A stretch of DNA of 64,000 nucleotides from Zanthoxylum bungeanum (lineage: Eukaryota > Streptophyta > Magnoliopsida > Sapindales > Rutaceae): NCBI GenBank assembly GCA_019454045.1, contig SKCR01010145.1:62001-126000 (forward strand), in the 5' to 3' direction. The first letter of the stretch is position 1. Every line of letters begins with the position of its first letter. The notes below the pieces were generated by a model. That model was not told the origin of the DNA. It saw only the letters and a program-made list of their open reading frames with translations, and searched no databases. Positions 48,099 through 59,306 of the stretch are shown piece by piece. The translations under genes and the position numbers were made by a program.

Positions 48099-50439
48099 TG
48101 TGGGACACAGGACCTGGGCGACGCCGTTCCTAGGCTCGCGGCCTAGATGGGAAGAATTACATAACATGGAGTCGCCACCCGGTGTGAACCGGGACAAAGA
48201 TTTAAGGCCGCACTCACCCCTCGCAAGGGAAGACCTCAAACCGTTGGGTTCGGAATGGTCCCTTACTTATGTCACTTGTAATAAAAAGGATTCATGTAAT
48301 AATTTAACTAAGCTTAAGTAACACTTATTTCCAATAGTATCATGCTTCTAAATTCATATGCATACATCAACAAGTTCATCACAACATGCAACATCACATG
48401 GCAATCTCATGAACATATTTCAATCATATGATATGGGAAACTAAGAACAACATAATCATGCTTGAGTACTATCTCATGAACCTATTAACCAAATAACATG
48501 CTAACAGCCTAATCATGCTCGAATACAAATAATACAGTTGGCTATATAACACAAGAAAGATCAACCAAGAGGCAATTATGCATGAATATGATAAGACAGA
48601 CTCAGTTCAATGTGTGCGCGTTCGTGTAGCGTTCGTAAACGCGTTCGAACGGAAATGAGACAGAATGCTCGCGTTCGTATGGCATTTGTTAACGCGTTCG
48701 AACGGAAATGAGACCTGATGCATGATAAGGCGAAATGTATGCGCGTTCGAATTGCGTTCGTGAACGCGTTCGAACGGACACGGACCTGATGCATGAAATG
48801 GGAAAAAATGCATAAACATCAAAATAAAGGGGGGCGCGGCGAAGTACTGCCGTAAAGGTGGCCTTATGGGGGCTCTTGATCTCTCAAAGAGAGGACCTTT
48901 AGACCAACATACTAAGCCCATGCGCGTCACATCACATCATGCATACAAACACAAAGACAATCATATTATCCTAAGTATGTCCGATTGAACGTGTCTTGCA
49001 TCCAACCGAACACACATCAACCGGCGCGGCAAAGCATCGTGGTAAAGGGCTTTAACCCCTCCCCATAGGGGATCTCACATCGCACTTACTAAGCCCATGC
49101 GCTCGATTGAGTCATGCATAAATAAGCAACATGCAGAATTTAAATGACAAAAATAAATACATAAAAGCAACACAAAACAAGAGAATGTGTCGTTTACTCA
49201 AGTGGTACGTGGAGTTGTGTCCCATGTACAGACCGCACTACCGTCCATTCGGATTCGGCTACGGAATTTACGTCTGGGTTTCCATCCTATATACCACAAG
49301 AGACGACACTCTTCCATTTCATTCGAGCCACAACATGCTTCCATAAACGACTCTCATGCGAATAGAATGCAATAATAATAATAATAAAAAGAATGTAAAC
49401 TAATGAAAAGGTACCCTCAGGTCTAACCTTTTAAATCATCTCTCGGATGTACGGTACACGATCGTCGAAAGGGGGGATGCTCCGCAACTCTCCTGGTTCA
49501 CTGGTTCACTGTTCTCGTTCGTTGTCTTACTGTTTTGAGTCGTCGTTTTCCGTCTTTTGTTATTGTTTTCTTGTGGTTTCGCTGCCTTTTCCTCTTTATC
49601 TCTTGCTTACTCTTTTTTGGGTGTATTCCTCCTGTAATTTTTATGTGTGTTGTGTATGAGTTAGGGGCAAGCTAGCTAGCTAGGGACTAGGGGACCAACT
49701 AAGGACTAGGGGACTAGCGTTGAGAAGGTTGGTGAAGGGTTCTTTTTATAGGCAAAGGGTTAGGTTTGACAAGGAAAGGGATTTGATTTGTTTGGTTAAG
49801 GGAAGTCAAGAGATTTGATTTGGTTTGGTTAAGGGAAGTCAAAGATTGAGGGGGGACAAATCTTGGCTAGATAGGGAAGGTTGGATATTTGATTGGCTTG
49901 GATTAGGAATACAATATTTTAAGTTTGGGAATAATCTTATTAGATTGGGAATATAATTGGTTGATTGATTTTAATTAGGCATGATTATATTTTGATTTAG
50001 TGTGTGATTTGTTTAATTTAGGCATGATTTTAGTTTAAGTTGGTAATTGTTTATTTTATGTTTGGTATATGTTTTATTTAATCATTTAATTAATTTAATT
50101 ATTATATTATTTAGTTAATGTTTTAATTAATATTTATTTATTTAAATTGGGATGTGTTTTATGGGCTTTGGGGGGCTAATTGGGCTGGATGTGAGGCTAG
50201 CAGCAAAACCAGAATTACCGACATCGTTCGAACGCTTCCTCGAACGCGGCACGAACGCCCGCAATCCGTTTGACGTTCGAACGTAAACACGAACGTAGCA
50301 CGAACGAAAACAGTGAACCTTGTTTATTCTGAATTTCCCCTTCCGATGTCCGTTTCCCGTGACCTCCGTGACTTAAAAGGTAGTGTCTCCAAAATGAGAC
50401 TCATCATAGGGACTTATGCGTAAAAATGCAGTGCCTACA
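48099..50439 (-). repeat. 3' LTR of the TR-GAG-like element
   Basis: 2,341 bp, TGTGGGACAC to GTGCCTACA. It carries three ~60-70-bp units with CGCGTTCGAACGG (48616-48777) and a second CGAACG-rich patch (50224-50307) near the other end. Frames inside it are not considered genes. Confidence 0.93.
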
Positions 50440-50454
50440 GTCGCCCCCACTTTG
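50440..50454 (-). promoter_or_regulatory. Polypurine tract
   Basis: On the minus strand AAAGTGGGGGCGAC lies immediately before the 3' LTR, the place and composition expected for the plus-strand primer of a Ty3-type element. Confidence 0.85.
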
Positions 50455-50659
50455 ATGGGACTTGTGTAATGTGCAACAGTGACAATCCTATCAAAGTTAT
50501 GCAATGCATTTCTACTTACCTGGCTCGCCAGCTGCCACTTGACTTACCATGTGTTGAGTTGCTTTGATTTGGTGGTGAGGTGCTGCGACCCTTGGTTCAT
50601 TCCCGAACCGTGCTTCCATTCTTGGAGTGCCATTCTCGGCCTGTTCCTTCCTGAACTGT

Positions 50660-51660
50660 ATTGAGATGAGGCTTTATTTGCTTTATTCCCGAGTTTATTT
50701 TTTCCTCCGAGCTTTATCCCGAACGGTAAGATGAGGCTTATCCTCCGAGCTTTATTCCCGAACTGTGACTGAGAGAGGGCTTTATTCCTGATTGTTTGGA
50801 CTGTGGGCTTTATTCCCGAACTGTATTGAGATGAGGCTATATTCCCCTGTACTTTGTTCCCGAACTGTTGCGATGAGGCTTTATTCCTCCCGAGCTTTAT
50901 TCTCGAACTGTTGAGATGAGGCTTTATTCCTCCCGAGCTTTATTCCCGAACTGTTGAGATGAGGCTCTATTCCTCCCGAGCTTTATTCCCGAACTGTTGA
51001 GATGAGGCTCTATTCCTCCCGAGCTTTATTCCCGAACTATACCGACATGAGGCTTTCTTCCCCTTGAGCTTTGTTCTCAAACTATACTGATATAAGGCTT
51101 TTATTCCCTTGGGCTTTGTTCCCGAACTGTGTTGATATGAGGCTTTATTCCCTTGGGCTTTGTTCCCGAACTGTACTAACATGAGGCTTTCTTCCCCTTG
51201 AGCTTTGTTCTCAAACTTATACTGATATGAGGCTTTCTTCCCCTGGGCTTTGTTCCCGAACTGTTAAGATGAGGCTCTATTCCTCCCGAGCTTTATTCCC
51301 GAACTATACCGACATGAGGCTTTCTTCCCCTTGAGCTTTGTTCTCAAACTATACTGACATAAGGCTTTTATTCCCTTGGGCTTTGTTCCCGAACTGTGTT
51401 GATATGAGGCTTTATTCCTCTGGGCTTTGTTCCCGAACTGTACTGACATGAGGCTTTCTTCCCCTTGAGCTTTGTTCTCAAACTGTGTTAACTGTGGGCT
51501 TTGTCCCCGAACTGTACTGAATGTGGGCTTTCTTCCTGAATGATACTGATATGGGCTTCGCCCTCAGACTGATACTGATATGGGCCTCGCCCCCAGACTG
51601 ATACTGATATGGGCCTCGCCCTCAGACTGCTACGGATATGGGCCTCGCCCTGGAATCATT
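50660..51660 (-). repeat. Tandem array of ~40-bp units in the element's 3' region
   Basis: About two dozen variants of GATGAGGCTTTATTCC, TCCCGAGCTTTATTCC and CGAACTGTT, then shorter TGATATGGGCCTCGCCC variants at 51541-51650. Higher-order copies exist: the stretch near 50980-51210 recurs near 51255-51480. Located between gag and the polypurine tract. Confidence 0.9.
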
Positions 51661-52182
51661 ACTGAATCCGATACTGTGCTTTTTACCGTTTCTAATTAGC
51701 TTGTTCTTTGCCGCTTTTCTTATTCTTTAAAACCTGTGAACACAAAACAACACAAAAGGATGCAAAATGTGTTACGTGTATGCATGCATGAATGTTCCTA
51801 TCCCGTCGGGTTAGGTCTTCTGCCAATTCTCTTGGTGACTGCTCAGTCTTCCTTTCCTCAGGCAAGCCACCGCTTTAATCTGTCTACGCTGATCGGCTTG
51901 GTGAACTAATTCCCTTCCAAGTCTGATGCTCTCACTGCCCCACCTGCTTGTTTATTCGAGGATTCCCCGTGTTCTGAGTATCATATTACCAAGATTGAAC
52001 ACACTCATGTTGCAAGTTTGAAAGTAATAGTCTTAGGCAGATAAATGAAATGATCGCCTTTATTAATGTTGAGGAAACGTTCGAAAAATCAATGTCTTTA
52101 TTAAAAGTGCAAGATAAACTAGGAGAAACAACAGTGCCTTCTTCTTCAGCCCATGGTTCTTCACCATTGTTATCCCTTATTC
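51661..52182 (-). other. Untranslated region between gag and the tandem array
   Basis: No domain or repeat recognised. This is where pol would lie in an autonomous relative; none of its motifs are present. Confidence 0.5.
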
Positions 52183-52731
52183 CTATGAAGCTGAGTGGTT
52201 GAGAGTTTGGAGGACAAGGGTTTCGGGTAGGCCAGAGTTGATCATGTAGTTGGGCAGGGGATTTCTGTGTGCGTTGGGTTGTTCTTTTTCTGGGTCGGGT
52301 ATTGTATGGGCATCGATGAGGTTTTGGATTTCATGCCTGAGGCGGGCGCAGTTGTCGGTGTCATGGCCTTTTTCTTGGTGGAAGTGACAGTATAAGTTTA
52401 AGTTCATGTGAGGTGGCACAGGATTTGGAATGGGTCTAGGTTCCAAAGGTTTTAAGAGTCCATGTGCCTTCAGCTTTTCGAATACCTTTGAAAGAGGCTT
52501 ACCAAGGTTAGAAAATCGTATGTTCTTAATGGCAGTGACTTCAGCAGTAGCAGGCATAGTCCCTGAATGTCCCCCAATGGGCTTCCTGTTTAGACCATAG
52601 AATTTTCTATTCTCGGCCTCTTCTTCCTCAATATCCATGACAGTTTCCCTCAACTGCCGAAAGTCTGCAATCATGGAGGTCATTCTCCTCAGTTTGCCAT
52701 AAATAGAGGGCTTGGTGCCCTTGATGATCAT
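52183..52731 (-). CDS. Gag C-terminal part with Cys/His segment
   Basis: 182 codons. KLRRMTSMIADFRQLRETVM continues the gag fold. The segment YCHFHQEKGHDTDNC (near residues 114-128), followed by ARLRHEIQNLI, is the Cys/His signature seen in gag of Ogre/Tat elements. The Met start overlaps the stop of the upstream gag frame as ATGA, so this is either the second half of a gag split by a 1-nt frameshift or a frame reached by slippage or reinitiation. No protease motif follows. Confidence 0.8.
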   Translation of the reverse strand: MIIKGTKPSIYGKLRRMTSMIADFRQLRETVMDIEEEEAENRKFYGLNRKPIGGHSGTMPATAEVTAIKNIRFSNLGKPLSKVFEKLKAHGLLKPLEPRPIPNPVPPHMNLNLYCHFHQEKGHDTDNCARLRHEIQNLIDAHTIPDPEKEQPNAHRNPLPNYMINSGLPETLVLQTLNHSAS

Positions 52732-53453
52732 TTTGATCTGGTCATCTCAGAGGGCCGAGTCTGCATCTTCAGAAGCTGGCTTCTCCAGCGGTCTACATAC
52801 TCTTTGAAGCTCTCCTCCGGCTTCTGCTTAGTGTTCTCCAAATCTCGGAGTGACAAATCAATCTCCAAGTCTGTAACATACTGCTTCAGAAAAGCGTCAG
52901 CTAGTTCCTTCCAATCTTCCTTAACCTTCTTCTCAAGGCTATGATACCAAACCACAGGTGCCCCCTCGAGTGACATCCCAAACATCTTTTGGACTTGGCG
53001 CTGAGACAGGCCAACTGAACTCATAACAGACACATACTGACGGAGATGCACCCTCGGATCTCCATTTCCATTGAACTTAGCCAAATCCGGCATCTTAAAC
53101 TGCGCTGGCAACTGCTCCTCAAACTTCATTGTCTCATAGTCTAGCAAATCTTCATTCTTACCCCTCATCTTGCGGGTAACGGATTCAACCTGATCCCTGA
53201 GCTTCTGTATCTCGGCCTGAGACCCAATCACTCTGTCTGTTGCATACTCTGCATTGTCATCATCAAAAGCGGGGATATCATCCCCCAACCCATTCGGAGG
53301 CTTCTCGCGCCTTACATTCTCAGAATTCTCCCCAGCACGGGGCACAGCCATATTTGTCATGGCAGCAGTCAAGGCTTGCAACTGTTCAGTAATCTTGGCG
53401 AAGCCACTTTCCAACAGATCTATCCGGGATACCTCAGTATCTGATTCACTCAT
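52728..53453 (-). CDS. Gag N-terminal and core part
   Basis: 241 codons, starting MSESDTEVSRIDLLESGFAK. Residues ~1-95 are acidic and coiled-coil-like. From ~110 comes the Retrotrans_gag core: FKMPDLAKFNGNGDPRVHLR, MSLEGAPVVWYHSLEKKVKE, DWKELADAFLKQY and EESFKEYVDRWR. This builds the virus-like particle in which the element's RNA is copied. The frame ends at the ATGA overlap with the downstream frame. In the reference order of the family the two would be one protein of ~420 residues. Confidence 0.85.
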   Translation of the reverse strand: MSESDTEVSRIDLLESGFAKITEQLQALTAAMTNMAVPRAGENSENVRREKPPNGLGDDIPAFDDDNAEYATDRVIGSQAEIQKLRDQVESVTRKMRGKNEDLLDYETMKFEEQLPAQFKMPDLAKFNGNGDPRVHLRQYVSVMSSVGLSQRQVQKMFGMSLEGAPVVWYHSLEKKVKEDWKELADAFLKQYVTDLEIDLSLRDLENTKQKPEESFKEYVDRWRSQLLKMQTRPSEMTRSK

Positions 53454-53609
53454 GTCTGTTCTCGGTATTTTGGTGAGTCTTCCTTTTTTCTAACCCAACG
53501 GGAATCTATGATGGCTTTCAGAACACAAGGGTTAACATGATGTATGTATGCATGATGTGCATAAGAAGTATATAACATATATTAAATCAAATAAAATTCT
53601 CAAACAAAT

Positions 53610-54075
53610 CGGCCTATTATCATTTTAGAAGTTTTTGGGACAACTGTCATAAGAGTGAACCCGTCCCAGTTTAAATGGCCTAACGAGTTCATGTCTTATG
53701 GCAAAGAGCCCAACTAAATCCAAATGATAAAATTCCGAACACAATCATAAAATGGCCCATTGTTATTTAGAAGCCTTTTGACCCAATCGTCATAAGATGT
53801 GTTCTTGTCCCAGTTTAAATGGCCCAACAAGCCCATATCTCATGATAAGTGGTCCAAATGGATCCAAACAACGATGTTCCCAAACACAAGCAAGATGATG
53901 CAAACATGACATAATAATTTTTTTACAAAGTGGCCCATCAATATTTCAGAAGCTTTTGGCCTAATAGTCATACGGTGCGAACTTGCCCCAGTTTAAATGG
54001 CCCAGCAAGCCCGCATTTCTGACAATAGTCCAACTGCATCCAAATGAGGATGGTCCACAAGCACATACTCAAGGA
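53610..54075 (-). repeat. Three diverged ~150-bp repeats in the gag leader
   Basis: Three copies (near 53611, 53752 and 53930) share CCCAGTTTAAATGGCC, TTTAGAAG.TTTTGG and ATCCAAATG-type words. They lie between primer site and gag, that is, in the 5' leader of the element's RNA. Confidence 0.75.
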
Positions 54076-54584
54076 AATAATTGCTACTTTAGCCAACCCG
54101 GTCTATAGGTGGGCTAGTAAGAGTATAGACAAAGGCTCTCACCGGCGAAGGATGGCCCACAACTAGGTCTCCCCACTCAAGGGTTCAAGCGACCAAGTGA
54201 GCGTATCCCTTTTTATACACTAAGGTACGTGCCAATGAGCTATGGTGTGTGATGGACTGTCAAATGGATTTCCCGTTGTAGATCCCCCAGAGGGAAGGTG
54301 GAGCGAGGCTCACTTAAATACCCAAGCCTCTTAGGCTCTTATCGCTTGTTGTCAGGAATAAACAACGAGTCCTCCAAATTAGTCGATCACAAAGGCTACA
54401 AGTAGATGGCCATATAGGTGTCCTCACAGCTTTTCCTTCTAGAAAGGTAGTGAATGAAGGAAGACACCAAACCATTACCTAGCCTCAAAGTGCCCTTGAT
54501 TAAACCCCCACTTATCCACTATAGACATGGCCAATTAAAACATAAATCCACTCATTACAAGACAATATTTCGGGGCCAAATACA

Positions 54585-54602
54585 TCCCCAGTGGAGTCGC
54601 CA
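54585..54602 (-). promoter_or_regulatory. Primer-binding site, Ogre/Tat type
   Basis: Minus strand TGGCGACTCCACTGGGGA, three bases from the 5' LTR. This resembles the primer sites I associate with plant Ogre/Tat elements (attributed to an Arg tRNA); the tRNA match was not tested. Confidence 0.7.
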
Positions 54603-54605
54603 GAC

Positions 54606-56943
54606 TGTGGGACACAGGACCTGGGCGACGCCGTTCCTAGGCTCGCGGCCTAGATGGGAAGAATTACATAACATGGAGTCGCCACCCGGTGTGAACCGGG
54701 ACAAAGATTTAAGGCCGCACTCACCCCTCGCAAGGGAAGACCTCAAACCGTTGGGTTCAGAATGGTCCCTTACTTATGTCACTTGTAATAAAAGGATTCA
54801 TGTAATAATTTAACTAAGTTTAAGTAACACTTATTTCCAATAGTATCATGCTTCTAAATTCATATGCATACATCAACAAGTTCATCACAACATGCAACAT
54901 CACATGGCAATCTCATGAACATATTTCAATCATATGATATGGGAAACTAAGAACAACATAATCATGCTTGAGTACTATCTCATGAACCTATTAACCAAAT
55001 AACATGCTAACAGCCTAATCATGCTCGAATACAAATAATACAGTTGGCTATATAACACAAGAAAGATCAACCAAGAGGCAATTATGCATGAATATGATAA
55101 GACAGACTCAGTTCAGTGTGTGCGCGTTCGTGTAGCGTTCGTAAACGCGTTCGAACGGAAATGAGACAGAATGCTCGCGTTCGTATGGCGTTTGTTAACG
55201 CGTTCGAACGGAAATGAGACCTGATGCATGATAAGGCGAAATGTATGCGCGTTCGAATTGCGTTCGTGAACGCGTTCGAACGGACACGGACCTGATGCAT
55301 GAAATGGGAAAAAATGCATAAACATCAAAATAAAGGGGGGCGCGGCGAAGTACTGCCGTAAAGGTGGCCTTATGGGGGCTCTTGATCTCTCAAAGAGAGG
55401 ACCTTTAGACCAACATACTAAGCCCATGCGCGTCACATCACATCATGCATACAAACACAAAGACAATCATATTATCCTAAGTATGTCCGATTGAACGTGT
55501 CTTGCATCCAACCGAACACACATCAACCGGCGCGGCAAAGCATCGTGGTAAAGGGCTTTAACCCCTCCCCATAGGGGATCTCACATCGCACTTACTAAGC
55601 CCATGCGCTCGATTGAGTCATGCATAAATAAGCAACATGCAGAATTTAAATGACAAAAATAAATACATAAAAGCAACACAAAACAAGAGAATGTGCCGTT
55701 TACTCAAGTGGTACGTGGAGTTGTGTCCCATGTACAGACCGCACTACCGTCCATTCGGATTCGGCTACGGAATTTACGTCTGGGTTTCCATCCTATATAC
55801 CACAAGAGACGACACTCTTCCATTTCATTCGAGCCACAACATGCTTCCATAAACGACTCTCATGCGAATAGAATGCAATAATAATAATAATAAAAAGAAT
55901 GTAAACTAATGAAAAGGTACCATCAGGTCTAACCTTTTAAATCATCTCTCGGATGTACGGTACACGATCGTCGAAAGGGGGATGCTCCGCAACTCTCCTG
56001 GTTCACTGGTTCCACTGTTCTCGTTCGTTGTCTTACTGTTTTGAGTCGTCGTTTTCCGTCTTTTGTATTTTTCTTGTGGTTTCGCTGCCTTTTCCTCTTT
56101 ATCTCTTGCTTACTCTTTTTTGGGTGTATTCCTCCTGTAATTTTTATGTGTGTTGTGTATGAGTTAGGGGCAAGCTAGCTAGCTAGGGACTAGGGGACCA
56201 ACTAAGGACTAGGGGACTAGCGTTGAGAAGGTTGGTGAAGGGTTCTTTTTATAGGCAAAGGGTTAGGTTTGACAAGGAAAGGGATTTGATTTGGTTTGGT
56301 TAAGGGAAGTCAAGAGATTTGATTTGGTTTGGTTAAGGGAAGTCAAAGATTGAGGGGGGACAAATCTTGGCTAGATAGGGAAGGTTGGATATTTGATTGG
56401 CTTGGATTAGGAATACAATATTTTAAGTTTGGGAATAATCTTATTAGATTGGGAATATAATTGGTTGATTGATTTTAATTAGGCATGATTATATTTTGAT
56501 TTAGTGTGTGATTTGTTTAATTTAGGCATGATTTTAGTTTAAGTTGGTAATTGTTTATTTTATGTTTGGTATATGTTTTATTTAATCATTTAATTAATTT
56601 AATTATTATATTATTTAGTTAATGTTTTAATTAATATTTATTTATTTAAATTGGGATGTGTTTTATGAGCTTTGGGGGGCTAATTGGGCTGGATGTGAGG
56701 CTAGCAGCAAAACCAGAATTACCGACATCGTTCGAACGCTTCCTCGAACGCGGCACGAACGCCCGCAATCCGTTTGACGTTCGAACGTAAACACGAACGT
56801 AGCACGAACGAAAACAGTGAACCTTGTTTATTCTGAATTTCCCCTTCCGATGTCCGTTTCCCGTGACCTCCGTGACTTAAAAGGTAGTGTCTCCAAAATG
56901 AGACTCATCATAGGGACTTATGCGTAAAAATGCAGTGCCTACA
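54606..56943 (-). repeat. 5' LTR of the TR-GAG-like element
   Basis: 2,338 bp, near-identical to 48099-50439. Differences include a few transitions, 1-nt indels in homopolymers and a short deletion near 56068. The CGTTCGAACG clusters are at 55122-55283 and 56729-56812. Confidence 0.93.
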
Positions 56944-56948
56944 ATAGT

Positions 56949-57291
56949 GACCTTATAGATTAGAAGTTTGATATTAGTGTTATATTTGCGGTTGTCTGCA
57001 TAGTATTTTAGATTTGATCCCTAAATATTTGGACAACTCAGAAGCTGTAGCACAATCTTGACGTCACATCTGAGTCATATGGATGTATAACTTAGGTTCT
57101 ACAAAATATTAATGATGCTAGCTAAGGGAAACGTTTGGGTTTGTTGGACAAAATTAATATGTTATAGCGAACCTACTCGTTATTGCCTACCTCTTGAGTG
57201 CTAGGTGAGCTCTTAAGGGCCATACGTATAAGATACATATTGAGATATATATATGATACCGTGGATTGGCACTAGAGCAAGTATGAGAAAT
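56949..57291 (+). pseudogene. Copia 3' internal region
   Basis: Resumes the Copia-derived sequence cut at 48098. No clean frame. Its end, GGCACTAGAGCAAGTATGAGAAAT, has the purine-rich form that precedes Copia 3' LTRs (usually GTGGGAGA). Confidence 0.55.
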
Positions 57292-57840
57292 TGTTAGGGT
57301 TGGTGCTTGGAGCGCCAATCCGGATCGTATTTATGTCCGATTCATGAATACGAATAATTCTATTTTCCATAATATTACTTACTTAATGGTTGCACCTCTT
57401 ATTTTATATACGTATTCGATCTAATTACGATTAGATTGAAACTCGAAGTTTGTATGTTGTATCATCAAAATCCTTCATCGAGTGCAATGACGCTTACACA
57501 TGCTTATTCTATATATACTTGCGTATGAATGTTTCTACGATTATGGACTACACAACATGTTCGATCGGACGTAAACAACTGTATCTAACCCACCTTAAGA
57601 CATATTCGGCCATGCCTCTATGAGGCCAAACCCACATAATACATGCTTTAGACTATTTTATCTTGTTTAATTATTATTATAATATTTTATGTATGTATTT
57701 AAATCTTTTTTACCGTATTATAAAATATGTTTGTGTACTTGTATGTTATTTAAATTGTTTTGCATGCTCTTGCATTATAATATATAGGGTTACATTCTTC
57801 AAGAATAAATATTATACTGAAATCAGTAAGAGACTATTCT
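57292..57840 (+). repeat. Copia-type 3' LTR, left part
   Basis: Starts TGTTAGGGTTGGTGCTTGG right after the purine-rich tract. The opening GTTGGTGCTTGGAGCGCCAA is related to the inverted LTR start at 61271 (GTTAGTGTTTGGAGTGTCAA). The right limit is not defined. Confidence 0.55.
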
Positions 57841-58420
57841 GAACCCAAACAAGTTTAAGGTAGGACCTTGCGAGGGGTGTAGTACGGTCTTATATCATTT
57901 ACAGTGTTTCATATTAGGTGGCGACTGCATTATTCTCCGGTTAGTCCCCCGCAGGATTATTTTTGCTATCTACAGACTGTGATCCCAACAATACATTGGT
58001 CGCCAATGTCATAGGCATATCGGTAAACCCCGCTTCGCCTTTACAGATGGGGACTCCATTGGGGATAGAGAATTGCCTCGAAAAAATACCTTGTAGTATT
58101 TATAGCAAGATTGAGGTATACCATGTCTTCATCTTTTGCATATCATTACCGTAGTGGCATTACATATTGAGAAATCGCTTTCACTCGAGGCAGTGGATTG
58201 GTATGTGATGATAACCATCACTTATTGGTATATACCCTTAAGTATAAAGGCGTGTTCACTTGGTTGATCAAACCTTTGAGTGGGGAGAGCTAATTGTGGA
58301 CAACCTTGTTGGGGCAGTTGTGGGACCCCTAGGGTCAGATCGGTGCCCGCACAACAAAAATGAGTCTAACCTATAGTAATTAAGCATGCGTGTATTTTTA
58401 AATATTTTAATGGAATATTA
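57841..58420. other. Degenerate retroelement debris
   Basis: Contains TGGGGACTCCATTGGGGA (58048-58065), similar to the primer site at 54602-54585 but on the plus strand and preceded by TTTACA. This suggests the LTR-end/leader junction of another Tat-like copy. Nothing else is recognisable. Confidence 0.3.
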
Positions 58421-58630
58421 TATTCCATTATGAGTGTATAGGAAAAATCGAGGATAAATTGGATTCCAGAAAAACCAACACATGAGAAAATCGGGTCCTG
58501 CGTGCTAGCAAGTAAGCTACATGTAGTGCATGCAGGATTCTATATTTTTTATAAAAAAAAATCCCACTTTCAAAATACCTAAAAATAATTTTAACATCAA
58601 CACATGTTTTACAACAAACATACACACACA

Positions 58631-59306
58631 CAGGGGTGGGCAAAAAAACTGACTGAACCGAACCAAACCGGACCGAATTTACGGTTTTTTCTAACGGTTC
58701 GGTTTGCGATTCGGATTGGCCCACCCCAAACGGTTTACGGTTCGGTTCAGATGCTAAACCGAACCGCACCTGTTAAACCGAACCGTTATAATTAAAAAAA
58801 TTATATATTTTTATAAAAACATTTTCATTTTTCTTTTAATTTTACTTTATGTTTTCTTTTTATTAGTATGTTAATACTTTTATTCATAATTTTTTTGTTA
58901 ATATATTTTTTTGTTAATACTTTTATTCTTAAATTTATTTGTTAATAATTTTATTCTTAAATTTTTTGTTTTATGGTTTATTCTTGAAAGTAAGCTGTTG
59001 AATTTGTCTCTTAATTAGAATGCTAGTAGCATCATTATTCGAGGTAATTTTTCAATTCTCTATTGAGTTCATGTGTTCTCTGAAGTCACAGCTTACACCG
59101 TAGCACTTCATACTATTTGTTCGCTAGACTAGTTTTTTTTTTTTTTTTTCACTTAAGTGGATGAATTTGTTTTTTAAGTAGAATAATATGTAAACCGAAC
59201 TGAACCAATCCGTAAACCGCTGATTTAAAAAATTTTCAATCCGAACCAAACCGTTATTTAATGGTTTGGTTTGAGAGGTAAAAAAACCAAACCGCGCCCC
59301 CCCACA
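58631..59306. mobile_element. hAT-like non-autonomous element
   Basis: Left terminus CAGGGGTGGGCAAAAAAACT, then many ACCGAACC/GGTTCGGTTT subterminal repeats. The right side mirrors them (ACCAAACCG) and ends in a C-rich GCGCCCCCCC degraded terminus. AT-rich core without transposase. A clean 8-bp duplication is not seen because the left flank is a CA repeat. Confidence 0.6.

Larger units (their letters stand above)
48099..56943 (-). mobile_element. TR-GAG-like non-autonomous LTR retrotransposon (Ogre/Tat-related)
   Basis: Complete structure: 5-bp target duplication ATAGT (48094-48098, 56944-56948); LTRs 48099-50439 and 54606-56943 with TG..CA ends and only about a dozen differences in 2.34 kb. 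On the minus strand a primer site abuts the 5' LTR and a G-rich polypurine tract precedes the 3' LTR. The 4.17-kb interior codes only for gag (two overlapping frames), with tandem repeats on both sides; there is no pol. Long LTRs, the primer-site type and 3' tandem repeats point to the Ty3/Tat-Ogre lineage. A recent insertion, presumably helped by a full-length relative. Confidence 0.93.

Noticed and set aside
48576..49659. Several 60-107-codon frames, repeated at 55082-56162
   Set aside because: They lie within LTRs, are duplicated only because the LTRs are, and have no recognisable domain.
36717..57840. One intact Copia element with LTRs at 36717-37248 and 57292-57840
   Set aside because: The two LTR segments do not resemble each other. 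They could be different parts of a long LTR, but this cannot be shown, so they are listed separately.
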